Source: Cycas panzhihuaensis (taxonomy: Eukaryota; Cycadophyta). From it: a stretch of 64,000 bases of DNA. Every line of letters begins with the position of its first letter. The first letter of the stretch is position 1. The position numbers and the translations under genes were made by a program. Below are positions 36,578 to 48,851 of this stretch, piece by piece. Under the pieces are notes generated by a model. That model was not told the origin of the DNA and did not search any database. It saw nothing but the letters and a program-made list of their open reading frames with translations. Location of the stretch: NCBI GenBank assembly GCA_023213395.1, contig CM041465.1, positions 13,082,001-13,146,000 on the forward strand, given 5' to 3'.

Positions 36578-39495
36578 CGACCAAATAATGAATGACTAAG
36601 GAAAATATCATGTAGAAAGCATGATGACAAATATTATGGTCTACCATCAGTCTGTATATATTTAATCACCTACCCTCTATTAATATATTATGGTCTACGT
36701 TGTTTGGCTATTGTAATGTTAGTGGACTGGCATGAATGTGATGCCACAGCCATTACACAGACATTTGTTTACCTATGGTTATCGTGGATAATAATAGAAT
36801 GTAATCACCCACAGATTGATGTGATATTACAGCCTATGCATGTTTGTTTGATTCTCCTGGCTATTATCTAACATCACCTCTTAATATGTCTACGTGTTTA
36901 ATCATGCATTCATATCATATATGGATATATGCAGTCCATGTGGTTAATATCCTACGTACTATCTATTTAGTTGTCAACTGCTTAATTAAAGTCATCGTGC
37001 TTTTTGCATGATGTTTTCCTTCTGCATAATGATGTTATTAGTCACCCTACCATTGATCTTCATTTGATCAATGATTATTTGATATATTGATAAATGTTGG
37101 TAATTTATATGTGTATTTTTTAGTTGTTTATATTTGCCCATGTTGATCACCATTATTGAATTATTTTGCAGCCTTCGGTACCTGCATGATGATATATAAT
37201 CTGTAAATTCTTCATTCACACCACCATTTTGCTATAGATTATAATGCAGATAGCATATGTTTATATTTGCAGCCATTACATTTACCCATTCACCATGATA
37301 AATATATTGTATGATATATTTTACAAAGTCGCCAAGTTGTGTGATATAATTAAAATCAATTGTGTAGTTTTTCAATGGTATATTGATATATGATTTAAAG
37401 GATTTTGAATTATATTAAGTTGCCTTTGCAAAGAATCTCTAATATATTACCACTTTATATTGATCATTGGACTCTTTTATTATTGCCTCTTTTACTTTTT
37501 CTTGATCTGATTGATATTAAGGTATTTATTAAGGATCCATTGTCTTGTTAATATATTCAGTGGATGATAATAGCCTTAAGTATTTTGGATCAAGTATGGT
37601 AATTGGTGGCAAAGTAGTATTGGCACTCTATTGGTCACTGCATGATTTAGTGCATGTAACTACATGAGAGATCTTGTGAGGTGTGCTTATTGGCAACATA
37701 ATGCTCTTTGAATGTGTTTTACATAAGAGAGAATTGATGGGCAATATTAGAGGATATGAGACGGTGTTGTGAATACTTGTTGCATGTGATTAAATATGAG
37801 AGTTTTGTGCGTGTTTTGAAGGCGAGATTAGGTGAGTTTGTTGGCGAAGTTTAAGGGTGATGTTGGGTGAGTTTGATGGGGAGGTTAAGAGTAGGTTTTA
37901 AGGGTAGTTTGAGGGTGAAATTGGGCATGCTTATAGGGCAAGATGAGGCATCATGTTACCTCCTTTAATGTGTTTTATATAAAAGAGGATTGAGGACAAT
38001 AAAGGGAAAATATGAGCATGTTTGAGATACCTTAATTCTAACTTAATACGAACTCTATTATTGTTTGAGTATGCCATTGATCATTGCACAAAATTCATGA
38101 TTTATATAATTATTCAACGAAAATGAGCATGGTTTATTCAGTTTACATTTGAGTTTAATTACATCAGATGTATATGAGGTCATAAGTTTTAGAATTTGCC
38201 TATATAAATGGTTGTTGGAATAATGTTAGCATGAGGTTTGTGGCTTGATTTATACTGGTTTAATCTGAACAAGTCTAATATAGAATCGAGACAGAGTGCT
38301 TGATAAAATTTAAGTGTGAATGGAAAGGCCTAAGACGATTTGCCTTAAAATTAGTGATGCCTTTGTCATGGTATGTACAATTGTCCTATAAGCTTGCATT
38401 ACAGGTGAATATCATGATGCAGATGGTGAGGTTGGTGCAGGTTAATATTTGCCTCCTATGTTTTGATGGCAGAAGCTATAATAGATAGGTATGGGTACCC
38501 CTATTATGGCTTTTTGTGTCATATATTCCCCCCATGTTTTGTGTTTGGACCAAGTCAAAAGCCTTCCATTTATTTCCTTGGTGCATTGGAGTGCACACAT
38601 CTTAGATGAGGATTGCAGCAGTAAGATTATAAGAATTTGAAGCATATCAGTTGTTTAACTTACAAATAGTGTGATCTGTAAAGGGGAAATACATGTGATC
38701 AGACTAGATGTTGTATAGTTGTTGATGTATCATGCTGAGTATCATTTTTTATAGGTTTTTTCCTTCATTATTTCACTTTACTAAGTCGTTATTCAGTAGG
38801 TGTAGAGGATTGTTTGCCTAAAATTGTACTTGAGACAGAAGTATGACCTAGTAACAGATTGATGATGAGGAGTTGTTATATGATAAGATATGGATTGCAA
38901 CCCCATGCTCTATTGATAGTTGAAGACCTGCAGGATGATGGAAGATCATGGATCAGCATGCCAGTCAAAGATTGAGGTAGACACCAATATTCCAGTGAGT
39001 ACAGATTCATGATGGAGAGCTATATTGAAGTAAAGAACCTGATTGATTTGCAAGTTAGTAAGCTTGTATCACATGTGATCTCTAGTAGAAGAAGGATTAA
39101 GGTATAATGATACATTTGCATCAGTCTCTATGTTATTTATGGTCCATTTGATCCTTACTTCAGTAGCTTCAGATAGTTGGATATCATATCAGTGTTCGTT
39201 AATGAAGACTTGAAGAGGCAATTCACATGGCTTAAGTGGCTCATCCTTTTAGTTTAGTTAGAGGAATATGGCTGAGTTGAATGGACAAAGTATTAGGTGC
39301 AGAGAGAATTATATGGTTGCAGGTCTATTGGAGTATTTCTAAAGAATTAAGCATATACAAGGTATGGCACCATTACATCTGAGTGAAGATCGCTACATTG
39401 ACGTTTGTACATATTGGGTTGGGTAATGTTATACTTGATAGAGAATTTATTCCTAATGACAATCCTTGTTGTCCCACATTTACATTAAGAGGGGA

Positions 39496-39817
39496 TTTTA
39501 AAATATGTGACCATACCACCTAATGTAAAGTGGGCCTCCTATTTTTATGCCTAATTATGTGGAGGAATAGTCTCGATTGTGGCAACCTAATGGATGTATT
39601 TGTAATTATATTTGGCACTTTAAATCTATAAATATAGATCAAAGTCCATATTTGTAATATATCATTTTTTCATAATGTGAATTATTATTCATTTATGGGT
39701 TTTCACCTGTAAGGGTTTCCTATGGCAATATGGTGTCCTATGATCTACTTCAGCTTGTTATCTACTTGATGTGAAAGATCTTGTTGACCTTGTTTACTTC
39801 AGTTGTATTTTCTAACA
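39496..39817 (+). repeat. Right LTR of the non-coding element
   Basis: Begins after the purine tract, has the TATA-like CTATAAATATAG, and ends TTTTCTAACA. The part after the TATA carries the GGGTTTTCACCTGTAAGGGT block common in copia LTRs, which suggests a copia-derived LTR. Confidence 0.7.
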
Positions 39818-39822
39818 CAAGC

Positions 39823-42010
39823 AAAGAAAACTGGCTATGCATGTAACACTTTTTTTTTCTGTTTTAAATATGAAGCATACTAATGCAAATATGAAACTAT
39901 CTCCTGTAAATACAACACAAACTTTACTAAGGAAAGAAAAGCACTAATATGAGATATAACATAACATGAAATCTTATACAACATTTTACAATATTTAGTA
40001 ACATGCAATATCAATGGAAAAGCTCTTTATCTTATACACATGCCATCTTTTCTTTGAATGAGGATTCTATAATGAAAAGAGAGAGGTTTTAAAGACATAC
40101 TACTACTATTTTAAATGAATTTTTAGACCATTAACATTGCATGCAACTAATCATACTCCAATCATAATCCTCATACAAGAAACAAGTTATATAACTTGGA
40201 GATTCTATCATAATTAGACCAAAAGAGACTCTAAAGGTATCCTTAAAACTCTAACGATCTAAAAACTCATATATATATATATATCGTTTTCCAATTTAAA
40301 TTTTTCTTTTTAAATGAAAAAAATAAATCAAAGAGTGAAATCATGTAAGCATGAAACCAAGACTTCTTTCTTATTCTAAAATTCTACCTCATAATAGCTC
40401 TTTTTCTTTCATTTGATTAAATTTCTCAAAAGTTTCTTTTAAAATAGGTAAAGAAAGAAAGAGAACAAGTGATAAAGGCTAAGCCACAGCCAAATATAAA
40501 CCAAAAGGGATGACAAACCACTTAGAATTTAGATTGATATAGAAGAATGGGAAGAGATGGCTATTTGGACAGTGAAGAGATGACTATGCTTCACCTTAAT
40601 CTATCCCTTTTGAACACTACAAAGGGTTGATTTTTTAGCCAAGATTCCAAGCAAAAAATGAGTATAATATACCACAAAAACTAGTAGAAATAGAGAGCAA
40701 ACCCTAAGCAAGAATAATCTCCAACAAATAGTGAAATAATAAGAGATTAACTAGGAAAGATCTTACCATTAGAGAGGACTTTTGAGATTGAAAATGATAA
40801 GAAAAGTGATGAGACTTAAAAAGAAAACCATCAAAATTTGAGTATCAATAGAGCAATAAGCTTTAGCAACAAACTTTCCTCTTGATTTCACCTAAAAGCA
40901 TTAGCTAAAGCTAATCTCCAAGTCACAGTAGAAACAATCTTTAAAAATGTCTCCAAAAATCTATAAAAGACCATACTAAACTTGATCTTTTGATTCTTTA
41001 GATCTCAATCATGAATAACAATACCTTCTTGATTAGTCTAGGGTGTTTAAAAGATAATATTTCATCGAATTTTGGTGATGACATGCAAAAATATAGTATG
41101 CTAGTTGAGTTTTACATGTATAATAGTTAAAAGCATAACTGGTCACATTTTTAGACCTATAAAAATGTGACTTTACTCTAAAAAGATGACTAGTTACATT
41201 TTTCATAGGACCAAAATACGATAAATGGGAAAGTGAAAATTAGCTCATCAAAAGTCAAAAATTAATTTTTAAATCATAAAATTAATTATGAATGACTTTA
41301 TTAATAAAGAAAGAGGTCCAAAACATAATGAAATTGATGAGCATAAGCCTAAAAAGATAAAAAATGATAAGACATGGGTGAAATCAAGATAAAAATATGA
41401 AAATAAATAATTTTAAAGGAAAATTTGGATTAAAGTGATCATGAAAGAAAAAATTAATACCATAAGTATCAGTCATCATAGGTAATAGAATAAACATATA
41501 GCACATCATCATTCATCATACATCTCTAAGAAAATCAATATATTAATTCATCAAACATGGTCTAACTTGTCATGAAATAAGTCCATTATCTATTTTTTCC
41601 TTATGAAACCTTACAAGAAATATATCAAAATATAAAAATAAATAAAAGACCAGGTTTTAGTAAAACATTTGCCCCATTGACACTTGAAGTTCCTACTATG
41701 AGAAGAAAGTAGGATGGTGAGAGGTGGAAATGACAAAGGTGATAGTTCTTTCATTAAACATGAAGGGGGTCTAAATGAAGCATGCGAATGATGAGGTGAA
41801 GAGGTTATATAATCCAATTTGAAATAAACTTCCTATAATAACAAAACCAAAAGACTCTCTCTATTAAACCTACCTAAAGGACTAGGTTTTTGCTATCAAA
41901 AGGTCATTATGTACATCTCTTGCCCAAAAGGACTAGGTACCTATCATCACTGAAAACCTACCCAAAAGGACTAGGTATCCATCCCCAAAGATAAACTATC
42001 TAGTGCCAAT
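39823..42010. other. Unassigned AT-rich stretch (possibly the outer part of element D)
   Basis: No domain recognised. It holds a short TA run (40268-40285), a 12-bp-arm hairpin (41142-41171) and, near its right end, repeated CCAAAAGGACTAGGTA-type motifs (41872-41978). It may be the LTR or leader of element D, or 5' sequence of B. Confidence 0.35.
41142..41171. repeat. Perfect hairpin, 12-bp arms
   Basis: GTCACATTTTTA pairs with TAAAAATGTGAC around the six-base loop GACCTA. A related TTACATTTTTC follows about 35 bp later. Confidence 0.75.
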
Positions 42011-42100
42011 AAACTAGATGGGACTTCACTACTAAATGCCCATAAACTAAATGGGACTTCATTACCAAATGCCCATAAACTGGATGGAACTTTCCTTCAT
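42011..42100 (+). repeat. 33-bp tandem repeat (about 2.5 units)
   Basis: Units at 42011-42043 and 42044-42076 and a partial third, each AAACTxGATGGGACTTC-like. The length is a multiple of three; in one frame the units read K-L-D-G-T-S-L-x-N-A-H. This frame differs from the gag frame that follows, so coding is doubtful. Confidence 0.75.
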
Positions 42101-42617
42101 GCCTACGTATGTGTCCCGCTCCTTTCTTATTCCTATTGTGGGGACACATGTTGCACCTTCTACCTCTCGCCAGGGTCCTAGTGCTTCAGGACCTTCCCAC
42201 AGTATGTCTTTCTCTCAATTGAAGGTTAGCATACCCTTTCCTAGCCAAACTAATGTGCCATCCCCCAACGTGGTACATATTTTCCCTAGTAGGTCTATTG
42301 GTCCTACTAACCCTCCAGCCACTAGTCATGTGGGGCCCACTCCTACACACCCTCAAAATCAATTTTTCGGTCCTTCCTTTTATATCCCCCTAGGGTATAC
42401 TTCTCAACCTTGGGGGAAGGGTAGAGATAACTACCCCCTGGCTTATAGAGTGGATCCACTACACCCATATGGGATTGCCCCACCTACAGGTGGCCCATAT
42501 GGGAAAAAGCCGGTTCCACATCTGCCTTTTTCGTCATCTAGCACAATCCCTTCTGCCATACCTTCGCAAGGGAACCCAACTCCCTTCCAAGGCACTCATC
42601 CTCAAGCCCCCTTCTAG
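42101..42617 (+). pseudogene. Gag N-terminal Pro-rich part (element B)
   Basis: Pro/Ser/Tyr-rich frame, open from 42051 to 42617, with 'GPSFYIPLGYTSQPWGKGRD' and 'DPLHPYGIAPPTGGPYGKKP'. Element C carries the same 'LHPYRVAPPTGGPY' wording at about 62700. The stretch is expected to be disordered. The first part, homologous to 62132 of C, is missing, showing a 5' truncation. Confidence 0.75.
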
Positions 42618-42728
42618 TAAGGGACATTTCCTTAAGGAAGGATGGGTATGCCACCCCCATCCGCTCCTTGTTCGCTACCTACTACATTATTCATTGATCC
42701 TACGGTCTAAGCAAGGGCACGTCCCTTT

Positions 42729-43310
42729 ATGGACTATAGATCAACACCTTTATCTATTGAGGCATTAAGAACCAATCTGTTGCCTCATCCTCCTGAAGTT
42801 CCTAGATTCGATGGAACTTTGTCGCAAGATCTAGCTGAACACGTACATAGTTTTTCTATGGCATGTATAGATTACTGGGCTTACGACCATATCCTAATGA
42901 AACTATTTCCATGATCGTTACATGGCGATGCCCTTAGATGGTTCTATTGTCTCCCTACCCAATCTATCTTTTCATTCCAGCAATTGGTGGACGAATTCAT
43001 CAACTACTTTGATGTAGTCCATCCATTTGAGAGTAGAATGAAATCTCTCCTTTCACTCAAATAAGGTCATGATGGGATGAATCGTGACTTTGTGAGGTGA
43101 TTTCATGACTTGCTTCACTCCACTAAGGCTACGTTGCCCGAGGAGTTGAAGAGAGATCTTTTCGTTAACGCACTTCTTCCCAAAGTGCATGTGGAAGTCC
43201 TTAAAATGGGGGCTACCACATGTGACTCCGCGATCGCTAAGGGCTTAACGTTAGAGGCTATTGAGATCTAAGCCAGACTCAAGAAGCCTCTCAAGCCCTC
43301 ATAGTGATGT
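42729..43310 (+). pseudogene. Gag core (retrotransposon gag, element B)
   Basis: Reads 'PEVPRFDGTLSQDLAEHVHS', 'DALRWFYCLPTQSIFSFQQL', 'FINYFDVVHPFESRMKSLLS' and 'ELKRDLFVNALLPKVHVEVL', the usual plant gypsy gag core. Stops occur after 'LMKLFP', after 'LLSLK' and after 'DFVR'. It forms the particle shell in intact elements. Confidence 0.85.
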
Positions 43311-43559
43311 GAGGCACCATCTTCAACCAAAGATACTAAACCCTCACAACCCACTAGGTCTTCCTCTCACCTGAATGAGAGGACGTTATACCCCCTCACA
43401 TCTTCCATACACTCATTCAAGTGTACGATGAAGGAGCTTAAACTCCAAGCCCCTTCATCCCCAACATTTAACAAATAAGTTCAACAAACAACTCAAGCTC
43501 CCCTCCCCAGGAATGGAAACACCCAGTCCTCTCAAACAAGGAAGATAGATTCCCTACTT

Positions 43560-43640
43560 GAGAAGAAGTGGTACTCCATTCATGGGGAGTGCTTCCATGA
43601 TGATTCACGTTGCAGGGCTCAGTATCCTAAGGATGCTCCT
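43560..43640 (+). pseudogene. Gag zinc knuckle (element B)
   Basis: Reads 'KKWYSIHGECFHDDSRCRAQ'. The Tat-lineage knuckle is C-x2-H...H-x4-C; here the first Cys is Tyr, while C at about 63925 still has Cys ('KWCSIHSECFHEDLQC'). Confidence 0.7.
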
Positions 43641-44329
43641 TAACGTGATTGTTCCCCTAAACGGGCCTCAAGGCCCAATTTAGACTAACCAGTTCACAAG
43701 GATCTGTTCCCCAAGCATGCGGAATGCAATTGCAACACTTAATCCAAGAATAATTGGAACTGAGGAAGATCGCCAAATTCATGTCCTTCCTGCGACAAAG
43801 GGAAGGGCGCCCGGGATTCGTCCTCTTCCTCCCATTCGCCTAGCCATCGCACCCCATCACCTTCATAGCCCCGAAATAAGGGGAAGAAGGTGATCCAGTT
43901 GCTTGAGGCTGCTACTTCTTATGCTCTTACCCAGTCTCAAGCTGCCAATGAAGTAGCCAGTGCTTCTTCCTCTACTCCTTCTGACCCTCTTCCAGAGAAC
44001 CCTCCTCCAGAAATACCTGTCTTCGCCAAGGCCATTCCTGTATGCCTAGGTCATTACAATTTTCGAAGGGTACTTACCCATCCTACCGTGAAGGGTAAGC
44101 CCTTCTCCATCGTGGATGAGCTTCATACCGTTGCTGTAGGAATGTCCTTGATGGATGTTTTAAGGAGTTATCCTAAGCAGCAGACCCTCCTCCTGGAAGC
44201 TTTAGGATCCAATGATGCGCCTGTTCACACTTTGGGAGTTACCCAAAGTAGCAAACCTATTATTTCATTTGATCCTAAGGATCTTCCTCCTGCCTATGAA
44301 AGGGAACGTTAGTAAAACTTCCCATTCAC

Positions 44330-44680
44330 TATTACCATTGATACACCTGATTGTATCCTTCGAAGGACTGTTGTTGACAACGGTTCTTCTGTGAATGCCA
44401 TGCCCTTATGTGTCATGCAAGAGCTTGGTATTTCTGCCTTGGAACCCATTCCATGGTGATGCCAAGGTTATGATGGTAGCAAGAAGACCCCATTGGGATT
44501 TGTCATGATTTTGCTCACCCTTGAGGGCAAGACTATCCTTACTGATGTTGTAGTCCTCGACGTCGATGTTGACTACAACCTCCTCCTAGGTCATCCATGG
44601 CTCAACCAAATGGGAGCCATGTATTTGACTCTTTGGGGACAACTTAAATTCATCCATGATGGATGAATGAAGGTTGTTCC
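44330..44680 (+). pseudogene. Aspartic protease (element B)
   Basis: The active site reads 'RTVVDNGSSVNAMPL' (44368 onward), the D-N-G-S form of Tat/Ogre-like elements. Then 'CQGYDGSKKTPLGFVMILLT' and 'LDVDVDYNLLLGHPWLNQMG'. One TGA after 'EPIPW' and a stop after 'FIHDG' break the frame. It cuts Gag-Pol in intact copies. Confidence 0.87.
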
Positions 44681-45529
44681 CCGCGAGCGCCCACTTACCA
44701 AACAAACTCGTCCTACTAATCAGGCAAGCCAAGGTCCTTATACGTGCGCTTCGGCTTGCACCATTGGTATACCTAATCTGTCTAAAGAAGATCCCATATC
44801 TTCTTTTTCTAGTCTCATGTATTTTGTTCCTATTGGCGTTGGGAGCTATAGGTACCTCACTTCGTTTAGTGACGATGAGTTGTACAATAAAGACGAGGAT
44901 TGTCTCCACCCTATCTCTTTCCTTTGCACCACTAGGTTGTGCCTGTCTCATTCTAGATCTCCATCTAGAACCCCTTTTGGTGAGGCTTGCCACTCCTACA
45001 TGTTGCATATCATTACTCGTGTCGATTTCCCAGTTATCAGTTCTTCCCCCTCCTCACCTCCCGTAGGTGATGGTTTGAAGCGCCTTTTTGCTCGCCAGGA
45101 GCCTCCTTCTGACTCTTCTTTAGAGTCTCGCAAGGAAATTGGGCAGCCCAACGACCCCCGCGGTCTCATTGCCCCTACTTCCTCTAGCACTTTGTCTACT
45201 CAAATTAAGGTCATACATGGGGTGGATTACTTCGAGGATGATGAAGCCTTACCCGAGTACCTAGCGGATTTTGTGCCTAACTTGCCTTTTAGTCACCACA
45301 GGCTCGGTCACCAGAAGATCCTTGCTATTGGGTCCACACTTGCTGACCCAATCCCATCTCCCATTCCACCTCCTCCTATTGACCTTGCCCCTCTCCACTT
45401 CAAGGAGGGTAATGCCATGTGCATGGGGGCAACCCAAGACATAGTCTTGGCCCCCGGCAAGGTCATTAAGGTTGGGATGGAATGTTCTCCTGATGAGGTA
45501 AGGGAGTACTCCCTTCTGTTCCAAGAGTT
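44681..45529 (+). pseudogene. Protease-RT linker of element B (longest open frame of the window)
   Basis: The frame 44667-45533 (288 residues) links protease to RT. It has acidic and Ser/Pro-rich parts and ends 'SPDEVREYSLLFQEF', a motif that stands just before RT in plant gypsy elements. No catalytic residues are expected. An antisense frame over the same bases is a shadow. Confidence 0.75.
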
Positions 45530-46490
45530 TTAGGACATTTTCGCATGGGATTATGCTGACATGAAGGGAATTGACCCTTCTATTATCACCCATAATCTCA
45601 CCACCATCCCTAGCGCCTGCCCCGTATGCCAGAAGCAGCGTCCCCTCCACCCGAAGCTCTCACCCGCCGTCAAGATGGAGGTTGAGAAGCTTCTAGATGC
45701 TGGGCTTATTACTTCCATTGACTACCCCAAGTAGGTCTCCAATATTATCCCTGTTGCTAAAAAGAATGGGGCAATTCATATATGTATCGACTTCTGCGAT
45801 ATCAACAATGCTTGTCCTAAGGACAACTTCCCGCTTCCCTTCATCGATCAAATTATTGATCGTACGATTGGATTCAAAGTCATGTCCTTAATGGATGGCT
45901 TCTCCGCTATAACCAAATCCAGATTTCTCCTGAAGACTGTCACAAGATGGCCTTCACTACACCATGGGGTTCCTTTACCTATAAGGCAATGCCCTTTGGC
46001 CTTAAAAATGTAGGTGCTACTTACTAGAGAGCCATGCATTTCATCTTCCACGACCTCATTAATAACACATTGGAGGTCTTCATGGATGATATGATGGGCC
46101 TCTCTCGTGTCAGGGCCCATCATCCCTCTAACTTACAGGCCATCTTCTCACGATGCCATAAGTATCATGTCAGTCTAAATCTGCTCATGTGTGTGTTTAC
46201 CATTACCTCGGGCAAACTCCTTGGGTTTTTTCTATCTAAACAAGGAATTTAGATTGATCCTGATAAGGTCAGGGCAATCCTTGACATGCTGCCTCCTAGA
46301 ACCCAATGACAAATTAATTCATTTCTAGGTAGGCTTAGTTTTCTTAGGTGCTTCTTGGCAGACTTCGCCATGAGCGCTAAACCCCTTATGAACCTATTGA
46401 AGACGAGAGCTCCTTTTGTTTGGTCTGACAAGACCGAAAAGGCCTTCGAAGAACTCAAGGAAGCCCTTGCTTCTGCTCCTATGCTGGCAT
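45530..46490 (+). pseudogene. Reverse transcriptase (element B)
   Basis: Fingers: 'KMEVEKLLDAGLITSIDYPK', 'NIIPVAKKNGAIHICIDFCD', 'NACPKDNFPLPFIDQIIDRT'. Palm: 'WGSFTYKAMPFGLKN', then the catalytic 'EVFMDDMMGLS' (Asp-Asp at 46085-46090). 'INSFLGRLSFLRCFLADFAM' marks the connection. One frameshift lies near 45907 and at least four stops occur (for example the TAG in 'ATY-x-RAM', where relatives have Gln). It synthesises element cDNA in working relatives. Confidence 0.92.
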
Positions 46491-46745
46491 CTCCTCACTT
46501 CGATAGGCCCTTCATCCTGTATACCTCAGCTACTAATGAGTCCTTAGGCACTATGTTAGCTTAGGAGGATGACTCAGGAACCAAGAGAGCCATCTATTTC
46601 ATCAACTGCACCCTCACGGCTACTGAACTTAACTACTTTCCTGCTGAGAAGAAGTATCTCTCCTTGGTCCATGCAACCAAGAAGTTCCGATACTACTTGC
46701 TTGGTAATACCACCAAGGTGATTGTACAATTCGATCCCTTGTGAT
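46491..46745 (+). pseudogene. Ty3-type RNase H (element B)
   Basis: Reads 'FDRPFILYTSATNESLGTML', 'YFINCTLTATELNYFPAEKK' and 'HATKKFRYYLLGN'. Position and wording fit the Ty3 RNase H, but the first catalytic Asp (normally T-D-A-S) is replaced (T-S-A-T). The domain may be structural only, as proposed for Tat elements that gained a second RNase H. Confidence 0.8.
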
Positions 46746-47079
46746 ACTTGCTCACTCATTCAAATTTGATAGGTAGGGCTGGCTGTTGGGCCATCCTACT
46801 TCAAGAATTCGACCTTCATATCATTAATCAGAAATCAAAGAAGGGAATGGTAGTGGTTGAGCAACTCACAGATGCCCCTATCCCTAACTCCTTTAATGCT
46901 CTCGTCGATGATTCTCTCCCTAATGAGTCCATCTTGACGATTCAGGACATCTCCCCTCATCCACTCATCGACAATGAGTGGTATGGTAATATAGTGCAGT
47001 ATCTCACACAACAGCAATATCGCCCTGATGCTAGCAGTAAAGTTAGATCTCACATCCGGACTTCTGCCAGGTAATACTT

Positions 47080-48230
47080 CCTCATGGATGAGGTATTGTA
47101 CAAGAGGTCCTTCGATAGGATCCTCCTTCGCTGTATCACTACTGACAAAGCTAACTAAATACTCCGTGAATGCCACCATGGTATTTGTGGGGGTCACTTT
47201 GGGGGCCAATCTATGGCTCAAAGGATCCTTCATATGGGTTATTTTTTGCCGTCCCTTTTCAAGGATGCCCATGCCTTTGCTTTGAGATGTTGGCGATGTC
47301 AGGAACATGCCAACATCTCCCATGTGCCTTCTAAGGCCCTTCACCCCATTGTTTCTCCATGGCCTTTCGCTTAGTGGGGGTTAGACATCATCGGGGCTAT
47401 TTCTCTACCCTCGTTGTCGCATCACAAGTTTATCTTGACTGCCATGGAGTATTTCACCAAATGGGCGGAGGCCATTCCCTTAATTACTACCCCTAGTAGA
47501 ACGATAGCCACATTCATTTACCAGCATATCATTTGTCGTTTCAGGATTCTAAACGTTTTAATCACTGACAATGGAACCCTCTTTTATAACAAGGAGATGG
47601 ATGAGCTTTGTGAGAAGTTCAAGATTTCTCACAAAACTTCTTCTCCTTACTACCTTCAGGCAAATGGCCAAGTAGAATCTTTCAATAAGACTCTCGTCAA
47701 TATCCTAAAGAAAATAGTTGCTCAGTCTCAAAAGAACTAGCACCTTCAACTACCCTCCACTTTGTGGGCTTACCGCATCTCTATCCGTTCCACCATAGAA
47801 TGACCATGTTCTCCCTAATTTATGGTACCAAGGTGGTACTCCCACTGGAGGTGGAGATTCCTTCTTTACGTATCTCCCTTCGAGGTCTCATCGATGAAGA
47901 GCCTATCCATTAGGCTCATCTTCTGGACCTTGAGGCTTTGGATGAGAGACACTTAGCTGCTTACCAGGCTAACCTAGCGTCCAAAGCTCGTTCATAAAGG
48001 ACTTACGATAAACATCTTCGTTCCCGTCCTTTGTTTCATGGGGATCACGTCCTTAAGCTTGAATATCTTCATGACCATTTGACCAAGTTCAAACCCTGAT
48101 GGGTTGGCCCTTTCATCATTATCGAGACTCTTGGTAATGGTGCTTATAGGATCGCCACCCTGGAAGGGCTTGAATTTGAGAAAGTTATTAATGGGAAATT
48201 TCTTAAGAACTTTTACTCATGACCTCATTG
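47080..48230 (+). pseudogene. Integrase (element B)
   Basis: Zinc-binding head: 'RECHHGICGGHFGGQ' and 'CWRCQEHANIS'. Catalytic triad: Asp in 'WGLDIIG' (47384-47386), Asp in 'LITDNGTLFYN' (47567-47569) and Glu in 'GQVESFNKTL' (47675-47677), with 35 residues between the second Asp and Glu. The C-terminal part has 'GDHVLKLEYLHDHLTKFKP' and ends 'NGKFLKNFYS'. Stops and small shifts are frequent. All three catalytic residues survive. Confidence 0.92.
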
Positions 48231-48851
48231 TCACTTCGCCACGCTCTGAAATGAGCCTAAACTGCCGTCTTAAATTATTCCTATTCCTTCCAGCCATAGG
48301 TGGAATGGCAATTCAAAATGGCCTCCCTCGTCTCCTTTTGGTTCCTCCCAAGAAACCCGCGTCCCCATATCCCTTTGAGACCTTTTGTCTTCCTATTTGG
48401 GCATCCCCCAGTTAGGATGACGTTTTAGAGTATCGTTACTCCCCTCTCTCTCGCCTGGTGTTTCCTTCGCATATCCTGCTATGCTCCTCCATGGACATGT
48501 GTGTCACTCTATTTCTAACCCCACATATGCCTATCACCTCTACTCATGGTGGACGTGTGTGCTCCCATTAGATATATAGCCATGCATGGAAGGAAATACG
48601 TGCATCACATAACAAAGCATCTATAACATACATAATAAACATACATGTCATCTATCACACATGATATACATACCATCACATATCAAAATGGGGTACCAAT
48701 TACCCCGTATATATATACATCAAAAATCATATGTTACATCGCACCTATGGGAAGCTGGTGTCCTTGCAGGGGGGGTATAATCATATGAATCTATTTATGA
48801 CCCCCTAGAGGCCCGAGCTTTCCCATCAAAATCTGATACATGTGTCCTATT
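48231..48851. other. Convergent 3' region between integrase and PMD gene
   Basis: Holds the end of the sense polyprotein and the 3' end of the antisense gene. A stem (GGGGTA / TACCCC, 48690-48706) sits next to an ATATATATAC run. Element A has a comparable stem in the same place. It may mark 3' ends or termination for both transcripts (inference). Confidence 0.5.

Larger units (their letters stand above)
36437..39817 (+). mobile_element. Non-coding LTR element, TSD CAAGC
   Basis: A 3381-bp insertion flanked by CAAGC at 36432-36436 and 39818-39822. The right LTR (39496-39817, 322 bp) follows a purine tract (AAGAGGGGAT, 39487-39496 area). Its first about 141 bp are repeated at 36437-36577, where the copy ends at CTATAAATATA; the left LTR therefore lacks its second half. 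The 2.9-kb interior has no open frame over 70 codons and no pol motif, so it looks like a non-autonomous LTR element. Its start is T(A/T)TTAAAATATG rather than TG, so the precise 5' end is uncertain. Confidence 0.65.

Noticed and set aside
44586-45008. 140-residue frame on the - strand
   Set aside because: Opposite to the pol linker of B; composition only, no homology between copies.
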